From contig NZ_NEGI01000001.1 of assembly GCF_002135345.1 (NCBI RefSeq), positions 124,001 to 188,000 on the forward strand: DNA of 64,000 bases, given 5' to 3'. Position numbers and translations under genes: made by a program. How positions within the stretch are numbered: the first letter of the stretch is position 1; each line of letters opens with the position of its first letter. The DNA comes from Acinetobacter sp. ANC 4648 (GTDB lineage Bacteria; Pseudomonadota; Gammaproteobacteria; Pseudomonadales; Moraxellaceae). The notes beneath the pieces were generated by a model that saw only the letters and a list, made by a program, of their open reading frames with translations, was not told the DNA's origin and did no database searches. Positions 43,054 through 53,862 of this stretch are shown piece after piece.

Positions 43054-44040
43054 TTAGTTGAACAAGTGAGCAATTGCCGCACGTTCGCCTTCTAATTCTT
43101 CAAGAGTCACATCCATACGTTCACGGCTGAATGCATCAATTTCTAAGCCTTCAACACGCGTGTATTGACCATTTTCACAAGTCACTGGAACACCGTACAT
43201 AACGCTTTCTGGAATACCATAAGAACCGTCAGAAGGAATACCCATCGTTACCCATTCGCCGTTTGTGCCAAGAGCCCAATCGCGCATATGGTCGATTGCA
43301 GCATTTGCAGCAGAAGCAGCAGAAGAAAGACCACGTGCTTCAATGATTGCAGCACCACGTTTACCAACGGTAGGAAGGAATACATTCGCATTCCACTCTT
43401 GGTCATTAATCATGTCTTTAACGCTTTCGCCATTAATTGTGGCAAAACGGTAGTCAGCATACATTGTTGGAGAGTGATTACCCCAAACTGTAAGTTTTTT
43501 GATGTCTTTAACTGCTTTACCTGTTTTAGCCGCAATTTGGCTAAGCGCACGGTTGTGGTCAAGACGTAACATAGCAGTGAACTGACCAGGGTTTAGATCT
43601 GGGGCAGATTTCATAGCAATGTAAGCATTCGTGTTCGCAGGGTTACCTACAACAAGAACTTTAACGTCACGGCTTGCGTGATCGTTAATTGATTTACCTT
43701 GAACAGTAAAAATCTTCGCATTTTCTTGTAAAAGTTCAGCACGTTCCATACCAGGACCACGTGGACGAGAACCTACAAGTAAACAGTAGTCTGCATCTTT
43801 AAATGCAACATCTGGATTATCAGTACCGATCATGCCTTCTAAAAGAGGGAATGCACAGTCTTCAAGTTCCATCATTACGCCTTTAAGCGCAGCTTGTGGC
43901 TTCTCAAAAGGAACTTCTAACAACTGCAAAATAACTGGTTGATCTTTACCTAGCATTTCGCCACTTGCGATGCGAAACAGTAAGCTATAACCAATTTGAC
44001 CTGCAGCGCCAGTAACGGCAACACGAACGGCTTGCTTCAT
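43054..44040 (-). CDS. mdh: Malate dehydrogenase
   Basis: NAD-dependent malate/oxaloacetate interconversion in the citric acid cycle; 328 residues, the length of the longer LDH/MDH group 2 type. Visible: Rossmann start [17 protein letters not shown], substrate-binding arginines in [19 protein letters not shown]-site [11 protein letters not shown], and the catalytic histidine in [12 protein letters not shown]. It is a single gene with its own promoter and terminator. Confidence 0.97.
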   Translation of the reverse strand: MKQAVRVAVTGAAGQIGYSLLFRIASGEMLGKDQPVILQLLEVPFEKPQAALKGVMMELEDCAFPLLEGMIGTDNPDVAFKDADYCLLVGSRPRGPGMERAELLQENAKIFTVQGKSINDHASRDVKVLVVGNPANTNAYIAMKSAPDLNPGQFTAMLRLDHNRALSQIAAKTGKAVKDIKKLTVWGNHSPTMYADYRFATINGESVKDMINDQEWNANVFLPTVGKRGAAIIEARGLSSAASAANAAIDHMRDWALGTNGEWVTMGIPSDGSYGIPESVMYGVPVTCENGQYTRVEGLEIDAFSRERMDVTLEELEGERAAIAHLFN

Positions 44041-44101
44041 CTAATTATCTCCAATTGAGGATATTCAATGCGATTAAATAGTTAGTCCATTTAATCTAAT
44101 A

Positions 44102-44129
44102 ATCATAAACGCCAAAGATTGTACTCCAA
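44102..44129 (-). promoter_or_regulatory. Candidate sigma-70 promoter of mdh
   Basis: TTGGAG (-35) and TATGAT (-10) with a 16-base spacer, the -10 about 60 bases before the mdh ATG. Confidence 0.5.
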
Positions 44130-44210
44130 TCATTCGCGCGATGCATGTAAAAGAGCGGCTATTTCCACAAAAGTATGATAGGAAATATAAATGAATTATG
44201 TCGAGTTAGC

Positions 44211-44873
44211 TCAATATGTCCCTTTAATCAAAAAACTGCTGGGGCAATTTGAAACAATATGACTTGAGCATTGTTTATACTGACCATTAACGGTGTAACA
44301 GACTTGGATTTCAGTCAAAACTGGATTCGATTTTGAGTTTTGGCAGCTAAAACGAAGACTGTTACCACTCATACTCGGATTTAATTTTAAAAACTGAGCT
44401 TTTAATGCGCTGTGCTTTACACTTTTATTTTCTGAACTTGTTAAATCTGTAGGGATTTTCAACTTTTCTGCTAGATTAATCACCATTCTAAAATATTGGC
44501 TCGAATTCATTGGAATACAACCACCAATACTACGCCAAAGTTGAATTCGCGCACTTTCATCAGGCATTACTCTAGCGACAACTTTAGCTTGTATTGGCGA
44601 TAAAGTGGCAGAGGTATTGGTAGTGCATTCATTCCGATTGATTTCTGGCAATAGTCCGGTAATTGTGAGTGAATACCCCTCTAAACATTGTCTTTGTTTT
44701 TGTTTACTCACATCCAGTGCACAAATTGCAGGTGTCATTTGCACTTGCATCACATAGCCTTGTAATTGAGGCGTAGCTGCATTCGCCTGAATATTCAAAA
44801 AAGAGCCGCTTGCACAGATTAAAATCCATGCCATTAGGTATTTTTTTAGTCTTCGGAAAATTTTGTACATCAT
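44211..44873 (-). CDS. RNase T2-like secreted protein lacking catalytic histidines
   Basis: Exported protein of about 220 residues; the signal peptide ends around residue 32 (ANAA). The order of segments follows RNase T2: PAICALDVS, then YSLTITGLLPE in the place of the CAS1 motif (F-x-x-H-G-L-W-P), then LWRSIGGCIPMNSSQYF in the place of CAS2 (W-x-K-H-G-x-C). The catalytic His and Trp of CAS1 and the Lys-His of CAS2 are replaced (T, L; S-I). Cysteine pairs of the fold are kept. It should be non-catalytic, or use another chemistry; family assignment is by pattern. Neighbour of the lytic transglycosylase. Confidence 0.65.
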   Translation of the reverse strand: MMYKIFRRLKKYLMAWILICASGSFLNIQANAATPQLQGYVMQVQMTPAICALDVSKQKQRQCLEGYSLTITGLLPEINRNECTTNTSATLSPIQAKVVARVMPDESARIQLWRSIGGCIPMNSSQYFRMVINLAEKLKIPTDLTSSENKSVKHSALKAQFLKLNPSMSGNSLRFSCQNSKSNPVLTEIQVCYTVNGQYKQCSSHIVSNCPSSFLIKGTY

Positions 44874-44902
44874 CAATTAAACACTAATTAAATTAAAACA
44901 AA

Positions 44903-46864
44903 TTATTGAATGCTTCTGGTTGGTATCGTTGGCATACGACTTTCAATCGCTTGTGGCCCCTGTCCCAATAAAATTCCATAATGCGCGGCATTGGTCATAA
45001 CATTTTTGACATAATCACGTGTTTCACTCAGCGGAATAGATTCCGTATATTGGTCAGCAGCAAGGACTTGATAATCGGGTTGCCAACGTTTCGCACGATT
45101 AGGCCCCGCATTATAGCCTGCGGTTGCCAATACAGGATTACTACTGAGCTGCCCCTGAATCATCGATAAATAATAAGTTCCATAACGAATATTAGTATTT
45201 GGATCACTCAGTGCCGCTGGATTATAAGTTTCACCCATTTGTTTTGCGACATGTTTTGCTGTATCAGGCATAATTTGCATTAACCCGCCTGCCCCCACAT
45301 GTGAACGCGCAGCTGTAACAAAACGACTTTCTTGACGCATCAAACCATAAGCCCAAGCAGGGTCAATACCTACATTTTGGCTATGATTAACTACCGTAAT
45401 CTGATGTGGCGTTGCATATCGATAAGCATAATTATGTTTGGACAATGTACGATCCGCTGCATAAATGGCGCGATCATACCAACCCAAATCAGTGGCACGT
45501 TTTGCAGCAGCCAACAATAAGCCATCATCCTGTTTTAAATAAGCTTGGCGGACGGCCCAATTCCATTCCCGATTGGTATATGCAGCTGGTGCATTGATAT
45601 TACGTAATGCAAATGCACGGCGGAAATGAATATCTTGATCTAATTTCTGTAGATCACGCACTGATGGTTGTTCACGATCTAAGGCTGCATTATATCGTTG
45701 CCCGAGATGATCTTTTGCCAATAGATTATGATAATCATCACCCGATACGGCTAAACGCTTAAAAATTTCTTGCGCAGCTTGCTTAGACTGACGATCACTA
45801 CGTTGCTCCGAAGCACGAGCAAGCCAGTATTGCCAACGATCTTCCTGTTTTTGCGTCACGCTCATGCTATCAACCGCACGAATAATACTTTCCCAAGCCC
45901 CAAAACGAATAGCTTGACGGGCATAAACTTCTGCTTCTTCTGCACTAAATGGCATGCCATAACTGGCATCAAAATTGTTCAATACTTCACGATTAAAATT
46001 ATTTTTCATCACCGTAGTTCCACCAATATAGGCGACAGTACGGTACATATATTTTTGGGCGTCTGGAGGCGTGCCTTGGACTAATCGAGGAAGAGATTGT
46101 AATGCAGTATTTAAATCAGTATCTGCTGCACGCCCCAAGGCAAATACAATATATGCATAATCTTGGACATTATTTTTCGGTGCTGACCATAAATAATTCA
46201 CAGGATTCGCTTGGATCTGATTTAACTGAGCCAAGGATAAATTGAGACCCAAACTTTGTGCAGTGGCAATTGCTTGACCCGATTGTCCAGCACGCAGTTG
46301 TGCATACAATCTTTGCTGACGATCTTGTGTTGTCATCAGTGGGCTCGCCAACATTAAACGCCCAAGACCATTACATGATTCAGGTTGGCTATTGGTCGCC
46401 AACCAAACATCTTTAAATTCAGCAAAGACCAATGAATCTCCTGATTTAGCACGGACTTGTGCCACAGCACAACTTTCGGCCTGATCAGGATTAGTCACAT
46501 AGGCTAAAACAGGTTGAGCATCGCTAAAATCTGCTAGTTTGACTTTTTCTTCGACATAATCTGCCGCTAACTTTTCCGCCATTGCTGACTGCGGGTAGCG
46601 TTGTGAAAAGCTGGTAATTGCACTTGCAGGTTGAAAGCCTAAATTATTGTTTAACTTCCAATATTCAGGGTAGTACCCCAAAGCATCATTTTGCATCATC
46701 ACTTGATATTGATCTAATAACGCTATATTCCCCGCATTTGCAGCACGTAAAGCATCATTAAACTGCTCTTCAGCAGCTTGAGTTAATGGAGAACACCCGA
46801 GAAGTAAAAAACTTCCAAAACAAGTGATCGCTTTTTTATATTGATGAAGTTGTCGCTTTAACAC
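44903..46864 (-). CDS. Soluble lytic murein transglycosylase (Slt70-like)
   Basis: Periplasmic peptidoglycan-cleaving enzyme, 653 residues, 1,6-anhydro-muropeptide producing. Helical U-domain repeats fill the first 450 residues; the C-terminal lysozyme-like domain has the catalytic glutamate in GLMRQESRFV, followed by GAGGLMQIMPDTAKHVA and AGYNAGPNRAKRW. The N-terminus (LLLGC, Cys about 24) has a plausible lipobox, so it could be lipid-anchored rather than soluble. The start is GTG with GAGAG eight bases upstream. Confidence 0.92.
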   Translation of the reverse strand: MLKRQLHQYKKAITCFGSFLLLGCSPLTQAAEEQFNDALRAANAGNIALLDQYQVMMQNDALGYYPEYWKLNNNLGFQPASAITSFSQRYPQSAMAEKLAADYVEEKVKLADFSDAQPVLAYVTNPDQAESCAVAQVRAKSGDSLVFAEFKDVWLATNSQPESCNGLGRLMLASPLMTTQDRQQRLYAQLRAGQSGQAIATAQSLGLNLSLAQLNQIQANPVNYLWSAPKNNVQDYAYIVFALGRAADTDLNTALQSLPRLVQGTPPDAQKYMYRTVAYIGGTTVMKNNFNREVLNNFDASYGMPFSAEEAEVYARQAIRFGAWESIIRAVDSMSVTQKQEDRWQYWLARASEQRSDRQSKQAAQEIFKRLAVSGDDYHNLLAKDHLGQRYNAALDREQPSVRDLQKLDQDIHFRRAFALRNINAPAAYTNREWNWAVRQAYLKQDDGLLLAAAKRATDLGWYDRAIYAADRTLSKHNYAYRYATPHQITVVNHSQNVGIDPAWAYGLMRQESRFVTAARSHVGAGGLMQIMPDTAKHVAKQMGETYNPAALSDPNTNIRYGTYYLSMIQGQLSSNPVLATAGYNAGPNRAKRWQPDYQVLAADQYTESIPLSETRDYVKNVMTNAAHYGILLGQGPQAIESRMPTIPTRSIQ

Positions 46865-47125
46865 TTTTTACTCTCAACTCGCCATGCTGATGTCGGCAAT
46901 CTTTTCAGGTAGTTTAAGTATTTTAACTCAATTCTACTGTTGTGTTATGTAACCTTCTGATTCACTTCTATTAATAAAGTCCATTTTTAGCATAAAAATG
47001 AAGCAACATATTTATTATTCCTTTGGCATTAAATACTGTAAAATATCGGGCTTTTATTGAGTCAGTTCAATTGATTGATTCAATCGCACAGATATATTTT
47101 CCCTTAATATAGGATAAATGCCTCC

Positions 47126-48580
47126 ATGACGGTTCAAACCTTCATTCCCAATGATGCCAAAGCTGCCTCAGAAAACACTGTTATCCAGCCACAGCACACC
47201 CCAGCCGACGGTACAGTCAAAAAACTGTATATCGAAACGCAAGGGTGTCAGATGAATGAGTATGACAGTCATCGTATGGCCGACCTTTTAGGTGATTCGC
47301 ACGGTTATGTCTTAACCACCAATGCTGGTGAAGCCGATATTCTGCTCATGAATACTTGTTCTATTCGTGAAAAAGCCCAAGAAAAAGTATTTTCTGAATT
47401 AGGACGTTGGCGCAAACTCAAAGAAAAAAATCCAGAGTTGGTTATTGGCGTAGGTGGATGTGTTGCCTCTCAAGAAGGTGACAATATTCAAAAACGTGCA
47501 CCGTATGTCGATATGGTTTTTGGCCCACAAACCTTACACCGTTTACCACAAATGCTCGATCAACATCACGATCAGATTGAAAAACCCAAAAAAGATAAAA
47601 TTAAATTAGTCGATATTTCTTTCCCTGACATTGAAAAATTTGACTTCCTGCCTGAACCGCGTGTTGAAGGTTACAAAGCCTTTGTTTCAATTATGGAAGG
47701 CTGTTCTAAATACTGTTCATTCTGCGTCGTACCTTATACTCGTGGTGAAGAAGTGTCTCGCCCACTAGATGATGTGTTGGCTGAAATTGCAGGTTTAGCA
47801 GAAAAAGGCGTACGTGAAATCTCGCTACTGGGTCAAAACGTAAATGGTTATCGTGGTGAAACCTTTGAAGGTGAAATTTGTACCTTTGCCGACTTACTAC
47901 GCCTCGTAGCTGAAATTTCGGGGATTGGTCGTTTACGTTACACCACCTCACATCCACTTGAATTTAACGATGATCTGATTCAATGCTATCGCGATCTTCC
48001 ACAAATGGTTTCACATCTACATTTACCCGTTCAAAGTGGTTCGAATGATGTGTTACAAGCCATGAAACGGAATCACACGATTGACGTTTATATCGAAAAA
48101 ATTGCAAAACTGCGCAAAGTACGTCCAGATATGCATCTATCGAGTGACTTCATTATTGGTTTCCCAGGTGAAAGCGATGAGCACTTTGCAGAAACCTATC
48201 AGTTCATTCAAGATTTAGATTTTGATCACTCGTATAGTTTCATCTATTCAAAACGTCCAGGCACGCCTGCATCAGAACTGCCAGATGACACACCTGAACT
48301 TGTGAAAAAAGAACGTTTAGCGAAAGTTCAACAATGGATTAAACGCTCAAGTATTGATAAAACAGATGCCATGCTTGGTACGATTCAACGCGTTTTGATT
48401 GAGAATATTTCCAACAAAGATCCTAACTTATTGGTTGGAACAGCAGACAATACCCGTTTAGTTACCTTTATTGGTGATGCCGATTGGGTTGGCCGCTTTG
48501 CAGAGATTGAGATTACCGAAATTAAAACGCTGAATTTAGTTTATGGTGAACTCTTGAATCTTGAGCCTGACGTGACGTAA
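47126..48580 (+). CDS. miaB: tRNA-2-methylthio-N6-dimethylallyladenosine synthase
   Basis: Radical-SAM methylthiotransferase that adds the 2-methylthio group to i6A37 in tRNAs reading UNN codons; 484 residues. N-terminal UPF0004 domain with the three auxiliary-cluster cysteines ([21 protein letters not shown] and GGCVAS), radical-SAM CxxxCxxC in [16 protein letters not shown], and a C-terminal TRAM domain. The extra N-terminal 40 residues are low-complexity. It opens the miaB-phoH-ybeY cluster. Confidence 0.97.
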   Translation: MTVQTFIPNDAKAASENTVIQPQHTPADGTVKKLYIETQGCQMNEYDSHRMADLLGDSHGYVLTTNAGEADILLMNTCSIREKAQEKVFSELGRWRKLKEKNPELVIGVGGCVASQEGDNIQKRAPYVDMVFGPQTLHRLPQMLDQHHDQIEKPKKDKIKLVDISFPDIEKFDFLPEPRVEGYKAFVSIMEGCSKYCSFCVVPYTRGEEVSRPLDDVLAEIAGLAEKGVREISLLGQNVNGYRGETFEGEICTFADLLRLVAEISGIGRLRYTTSHPLEFNDDLIQCYRDLPQMVSHLHLPVQSGSNDVLQAMKRNHTIDVYIEKIAKLRKVRPDMHLSSDFIIGFPGESDEHFAETYQFIQDLDFDHSYSFIYSKRPGTPASELPDDTPELVKKERLAKVQQWIKRSSIDKTDAMLGTIQRVLIENISNKDPNLLVGTADNTRLVTFIGDADWVGRFAEIEITEIKTLNLVYGELLNLEPDVT

Positions 48581-48619
48581 TGTAGAGAGATAGACTTTAT
48601 TTAACAATAAGGATATCTC

Positions 48620-49708
48620 TTGAGTGCAACGATTCAGCGCACAGTCGCTTTTCCTGGTATTTCAGTTGACCGTTTACAAAACATGCTCGGTGCTTATAAC
48701 GATCATCTGAAACAAATCGAACAACGTTTAGTGGTCAAAATTGCACAACGTGGTGATCAGTTTGTGATTGATGGTGAAATCAAGGCCGTTGAACGCGCTG
48801 AAAGTTTGTTACAGCATTTGCATGATGAGGCTGAAGTCTCTCAGCATATCAGTGCGGATACGTTGCATTTAATGATTCAAGGCAGTCAAACCGATCGTGA
48901 ACTACAGCATGATCCTGATCAAGAACAAACGGGACTAGATCATGTGTGGTTACAGACTCGTAAAGGTCGAATTAACCCACGTGGTGCCAATCAACAGCGT
49001 TATGTACAACGTATTTTGCACAGTGATATTTCTTTCGGAATCGGTCCTGCCGGTACTGGAAAAACCTATCTTGCTGTCGCTGCGGCTGTAGATATGCTAG
49101 AACGCAATGAAATTCAGCGGATCCTTTTGGTTCGTCCTGCGGTTGAAGCAGGTGAAAAACTGGGATTTTTACCAGGTGATTTAAGTCAAAAAATTGACCC
49201 TTATCTCCGTCCGCTTTACGATGCTTTATATGAAATGCTTGGCTTCGAAAAAGTGGCCAAACTGATTGAACGTCAAGTGATTGAAGTTGCACCCCTCGCT
49301 TACATGCGCGGTCGTACTCTCAATCATGCTTTCGTGATCTTAGATGAGGCACAAAACACCACACCTGAACAAATGAAAATGTTCCTCACACGTTTAGGTT
49401 TTGGCTCTCGTGCAGTAATCACAGGCGATATTACTCAAGTTGATTTACCTCGTGGTCAGCAATCTGGATTGGCACATTGTCTACGTGTTCTTGAAAATGT
49501 AAAAGAAATTCACATTACTCGCTTCCACTCTCGTGATGTAGTGCGTCATCAGTTGGTACAAAAAATTGTAGAAGCGTACGAAGGATGGGACAGTGAGCAA
49601 CATCGTTTAACCGCTCAAGTACGTGCTGAACGCAAAGCATTACAAGACGCTTTAACCTCTGAAAATGACTCTGCTGCAGATGCCCAACATCTTGAACACC
49701 CACAGTAA
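48620..49708 (+). CDS. ybeZ: PhoH-like NTPase (YbeZ)
   Basis: ATPase of the PhoH family, 362 residues, that partners YbeY in RNA/ribosome metabolism. N-terminal KH-like segment, then Walker A GPAGTGKTYLAVAAA, Walker B FVILDEAQNTTPEQMKMFLT and sensor TGDITQVDLPRG. The frame uses a TTG start (48620) with AAGGA seven to eleven bases upstream, giving MSATIQRTVAFPG. It lies 40 bases after miaB and 27 before ybeY. Confidence 0.94.
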   Translation: MSATIQRTVAFPGISVDRLQNMLGAYNDHLKQIEQRLVVKIAQRGDQFVIDGEIKAVERAESLLQHLHDEAEVSQHISADTLHLMIQGSQTDRELQHDPDQEQTGLDHVWLQTRKGRINPRGANQQRYVQRILHSDISFGIGPAGTGKTYLAVAAAVDMLERNEIQRILLVRPAVEAGEKLGFLPGDLSQKIDPYLRPLYDALYEMLGFEKVAKLIERQVIEVAPLAYMRGRTLNHAFVILDEAQNTTPEQMKMFLTRLGFGSRAVITGDITQVDLPRGQQSGLAHCLRVLENVKEIHITRFHSRDVVRHQLVQKIVEAYEGWDSEQHRLTAQVRAERKALQDALTSENDSAADAQHLEHPQ

Positions 49709-49735
49709 AGTCAAAATAATATTGAAGGACTGGTT

Positions 49736-50221
49736 TTGAAACTTAGCCTATCGTTACAACAATCGTTTACAGCACCTGAATTGGTGTTGAAACGTGCTTA
49801 TCTTAAAAAAGTCATCGAAACAGCATTACGTTATATTGATGTTGATCAAGACTGCGAAATCGGCATTGCCTGTGTTGACAACAGTGAAAGTCACAAACTG
49901 AATTTAGAGTATCGTCAAAAAGACAAAGCCACCAATGTCTTATCTTTTCCAAGTGATATTCCAGAAGAAGTCTTGCCTCTGCTAGATGCATGGCCAATGG
50001 GTGATTTAGTCATTTGTATTCCTGTGGTTTTACAAGAAGCCATTGAACAACAAAAAACACCGCTAGAACATTTTACACATATGTTAGTGCATGGCGCATT
50101 ACACTTAATGGGCTATGACCATGAAACTTCGGAACAAGATGCCGAAGAGATGGAAGCATTAGAAATTCAGATTTTAGCCAAGCTAGGATTTAATAATCCG
50201 TATCAGCTACAAGACAGCTAA
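49736..50221 (+). CDS. ybeY: Endoribonuclease YbeY
   Basis: Zinc-dependent endoribonuclease required for 16S rRNA 3' maturation and ribosome quality control, 161 residues. The metal-binding signature is [15 protein letters not shown] (H-x3-H-x5-H type), preceded by the RNA-contact region [13 protein letters not shown]. Start is TTG with GAAGGA seven bases upstream. It closes the miaB-phoH-ybeY cluster. Confidence 0.95.
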   Translation: MKLSLSLQQSFTAPELVLKRAYLKKVIETALRYIDVDQDCEIGIACVDNSESHKLNLEYRQKDKATNVLSFPSDIPEEVLPLLDAWPMGDLVICIPVVLQEAIEQQKTPLEHFTHMLVHGALHLMGYDHETSEQDAEEMEALEIQILAKLGFNNPYQLQDS

Positions 50222-50369
50222 AACTCTCGGCTCGAGTTAATGTCATATTAAAGTGATCTCAAATTTTATTTGTGATCACTTTTCATCTAAAAGAATTAAA
50301 ACAATTCAATCTAGATATAAAGAATATCAAATCAAAAAACTCTAAAGCAATACAATATTAAGTTAGCAC

Positions 50370-51251
50370 TTAACGCACTTCAAACTCTGCATCGGCAGGA
50401 TTAAAACGCCAAGTGCGAATAATCCGCAACTCAGAAATATCCTTCATCGCAGCATCAAATGTTCCAAATGGTGCGCCTTTACGTACCGACGCTTTGGCTG
50501 CTTCATCTAAAATAGGATGTCCAGAGCTTTCAATGAGCCGTATAGCACGTATACCACCCGATGCGTTCAAGATGACCATCAATCTTACTTCACCCGCTAA
50601 ACGCTGTGATTTCGCCTCAGCAGGATAATAGCGATTACCATATAACTCGACTTTTTCACGAAATTTTTCTAAATAACCGGCCGATGCATCTTGCTTGGCT
50701 TGAACGCCATCTAGCGTTTTAATTTTTTGCTGACGGCTAAAATTTTGCTGTTTTTGTAAATATTGTGCTTCTAAACTGGCCACCATAGCCGCTTTGGCTT
50801 GAAATTGGCTTTGCAATGCCTCCATGGCTTTTTTACGCTCATTGTGTGCAGCTTGCTTTTGCCAACTCAGTACAGTCATTAAGACTTTTTCATCAAATTT
50901 CAATTCACGTTGTTGCTGAACTTTTTCTAAACTCTGAAGTTGTTGTTGTCCTGCACTCTGATCTTGAGACTGCGCGGGCATATCACTGGACATTCGATGT
51001 GCTTCACGAAATCGCCCAGAACCCTGCTGATCGGCCTGTGCTAAAAAGTCTGCATCTTTGACCTTTTCAGTACTGGGGCGTATTGATACAGTAATTTCAC
51101 GACTTGCCGCATCATTTTCTTGTGGCATCGCAAACTGCAATGATAAAAAAATCACATGCAATATGACGGCTACCGATACAGCTCCTATAAAAAGCGAATC
51201 TTGCCACCAATACTCAAACTGTTTGGGCTGAACAACACTATTTTTTATCAT
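50370..51251 (-). CDS. TonB-like energy transducer
   Basis: Inner-membrane-anchored protein of 293 residues. One N-terminal membrane segment (about 20-40, LFIGAVSVAVILHVIFLSLQ), a long Gln/Glu/Lys-rich periplasmic helix (about 75-200), and a TonB C-terminal domain (YYPAEAKSQRLAGEVRLMVI, then SSGHPILDEAAKASVRKGAP). It would connect proton-motive force to outer-membrane receptors, but exbB/exbD are not adjacent and the middle region is helical rather than Pro-rich, so it is TonB/TolA-like by structure. Confidence 0.85.
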   Translation of the reverse strand: MIKNSVVQPKQFEYWWQDSLFIGAVSVAVILHVIFLSLQFAMPQENDAASREITVSIRPSTEKVKDADFLAQADQQGSGRFREAHRMSSDMPAQSQDQSAGQQQLQSLEKVQQQRELKFDEKVLMTVLSWQKQAAHNERKKAMEALQSQFQAKAAMVASLEAQYLQKQQNFSRQQKIKTLDGVQAKQDASAGYLEKFREKVELYGNRYYPAEAKSQRLAGEVRLMVILNASGGIRAIRLIESSGHPILDEAAKASVRKGAPFGTFDAAMKDISELRIIRTWRFNPADAEFEVR

Positions 51252-51484
51252 GACATTAAACCGACAAGATGCCCCACTTTTAAAATCCCAAATGATTTAA
51301 TATAGATCTATGTTTACATTTTCACAGCTTATTCAGCTGTATCTCAAAAATAATTAACAGATATTTTAAATCATTAAAAATGGCGCAGTGATTTTTGCTA
51401 AACTGCAATTGCTAAGCTTGAAAATTTTAAACAGATCGACAAGATTACCGCCTCATAGAACGATGATGATTTGAGAAAATACTT

Positions 51485-52168
51485 ATGCCGACGCTACTTA
51501 CCAATATTGCTAAACGTATTCGACAAGTATACCAAAAGGCTGAAGATTTCATAGAAGAAGAGCGTGAGTTCCCAGTCTCTCAAGTCTTTCTAAATGCCAC
51601 ATTGAAGCGGTTTGTGACTGACAATGTCGACTTGTTAAAAGATTTACATGCAGATTTACACGATGATTGGCTGCGTTTATACGCGACCATCAGCATTAAA
51701 GGTGTTTATACGGTTTTATCGGTAGACCTAAAACTGATTCAAATGGAAATGAACAAAGATATACAGTTAATTGTCTTTGAACAAATTAGCAATACTCAAG
51801 TTATCGAAGCCACTTTTCCCAAAAGCTGGATGAAAATTGCAGCGAATTGTGCCCTATTCGTTTATCAAAAAGTATTAAAGAAAGATCCTCTTGGTCCCAT
51901 TTTAGAAAAATACAATATTATTAAAGTCCAAGACGATTTACTGCATTTATCCTTAAATCGATGGTTAGGCAAAAACCGCTCTGCAATGGATGCGTTAAAT
52001 AAAGTACATATCAATCATGCTGAACTAAGAGAAACCGAACTGATGGTGCTAGGGAATGTAAATTTAGCAGCAGTATTCAGCAAGCTTTCAAATGCAAAAT
52101 CTGATGTCATGGATGATCTAGAGGATGACTTAGACGCTAACCGCGTCACACCCATCCAACAGAAATAA
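51485..52168 (+). CDS. Conserved protein of unknown function
   Basis: Cytoplasmic protein of 227 residues without signal peptide or membrane helix. The alpha/beta centre (LYATISIKGVYTVLSVDLKLIQ and ASFPKSW-like TFPKSWMKIAANCALF) and the acidic C-terminus (DDLEDDLDANRV) match nothing I can name. It reads as a single conserved Acinetobacter gene, with no close operon partner. Confidence 0.7.
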   Translation: MPTLLTNIAKRIRQVYQKAEDFIEEEREFPVSQVFLNATLKRFVTDNVDLLKDLHADLHDDWLRLYATISIKGVYTVLSVDLKLIQMEMNKDIQLIVFEQISNTQVIEATFPKSWMKIAANCALFVYQKVLKKDPLGPILEKYNIIKVQDDLLHLSLNRWLGKNRSAMDALNKVHINHAELRETELMVLGNVNLAAVFSKLSNAKSDVMDDLEDDLDANRVTPIQQK

Positions 52169-52315
52169 AGCTTATTCTTTTAAAGAAATAGATAATATTC
52201 ACTTAAATAACATAAATATACAGTTTTTATTCAAAACTTGAATATTTCTACTTAATTGAATTGCATAATATGTAACTCGTATTCAGCATAACTGCAATGC
52301 ATAGGACACTCCTCC

Positions 52316-53020
52316 ATGGCAAAACCTATTTTAAAAAAATTGAGTCTCGTAACAGGCCTATCAACTGTACTTTTACTTGTAGGTTTTTCTGGTAATGCAC
52401 TTGCCATGAGTCCTTTCCAAGCCAATTACCAGTTTTCATATAATGGTAAAAATATGGGAACCGCAACGCGCAACTTAAGCAAAAATGGTAATACTTGGAG
52501 CTATGTTTTTACTGCAAAAGCAGCAGCAATTGCCTCTGCCAGTGAAACCAGCCGTTTTAGCTTTAATAATGGTCAAATCACATCGAATAGTTTTAGCAGG
52601 ACCAGTAAAATTTTGGTTCATAATGACACCATGACCATTAACTTCAATCCAAGTACAAAAACCATTAATACCAAGAAAAAAGACAAGGTTCGCTCTTTTG
52701 AATGGAAAGCAGGTGCTTTGGATGAGCTTAATGCAGAATTACAAGTCCGTGAAGATTTAAAAGGTAGTGGTTTAAAGCCTATCTATCTGATTGCAGATGC
52801 CAAAGGTTTAGATGCGCGTCGCTTTGTAAAACAAGGGACCGAATCAATCAAAACCCCATTTGGTACCTATAGCACGGTCAAAGTGGTTTTATCCCATGAT
52901 AACAATGCTAAAAGCTCAACTTTTTGGTTAGCGCCACAACTTGACTATCTTCCTGTGAAGATGGCGCACCAAGATGATAAAAATTCTTATAGTTTATTAC
53001 TCACTGGGTACAAAAAATAA
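52316..53020 (+). CDS. DUF3108 secreted protein
   Basis: Exported protein of 234 residues. The signal peptide ends near residue 31 (GNALA); the remaining beta-rich domain fits DUF3108: MSPFQANYQFSYNGKNMGTA at its start, and RRFVKQGTESIKTPFGTYSTV near the centre, closing with a FWLAPQLDYLPVKM block typical of this family. Periplasmic localisation is inferred; no function is known. A GGACACTCC stretch lies upstream of the ATG. Confidence 0.82.
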   Translation: MAKPILKKLSLVTGLSTVLLLVGFSGNALAMSPFQANYQFSYNGKNMGTATRNLSKNGNTWSYVFTAKAAAIASASETSRFSFNNGQITSNSFSRTSKILVHNDTMTINFNPSTKTINTKKKDKVRSFEWKAGALDELNAELQVREDLKGSGLKPIYLIADAKGLDARRFVKQGTESIKTPFGTYSTVKVVLSHDNNAKSSTFWLAPQLDYLPVKMAHQDDKNSYSLLLTGYKK

Positions 53021-53050
53021 GCAAATTTTCACCTTTTGGTCAATTTGAGC

Positions 53051-53078
53051 TTGCATTTTTTGTGGTGCTTTTTAAAAT
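53051..53078 (+). promoter_or_regulatory. Candidate xpt promoter overlapped by an inverted repeat
   Basis: TTGCAT (-35) and TAAAAT (-10) with a 16-base spacer. A perfect 10-base inverted repeat (GGTGCTTTTT at 53064-53073 and AAAAAGCACC at 53092-53101) has one arm in the spacer and one just past the expected start, which suits an operator. Confidence 0.5.
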
Positions 53079-53111
53079 ACGCCTTTGCTTGAAAAAGCAC
53101 CTTGCCCCTAG

Positions 53112-53699
<588 letters not shown>

Positions 53700-53717
53700 A
53701 AGTAGCTGCATAAAATC

Positions 53718-53740
53718 GAGCGCCTTAAGCGCTCTTTTTT
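53718..53740 (+). terminator. Terminator of xpt
   Basis: GAGCGC-CTTAA-GCGCTC hairpin followed by T6, 19 bases past the stop. Confidence 0.92.
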
Positions 53741-53862
53741 ATGCCTTTTTGATCATGAGAGTACCGTCTTAACCTTTCATTCTAATAAAATTCTCAGCTA
53801 TATTGGTCAAATAAATATATAACTCAGGTAAATAATAAATCAGATCAATCACTCAAAAATTA

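Noticed and set aside
44900..46864. Long antisense frames over the lytic transglycosylase and elsewhere
   Set aside because: They are opposite-strand shadows of well-supported genes with no motif of their own.
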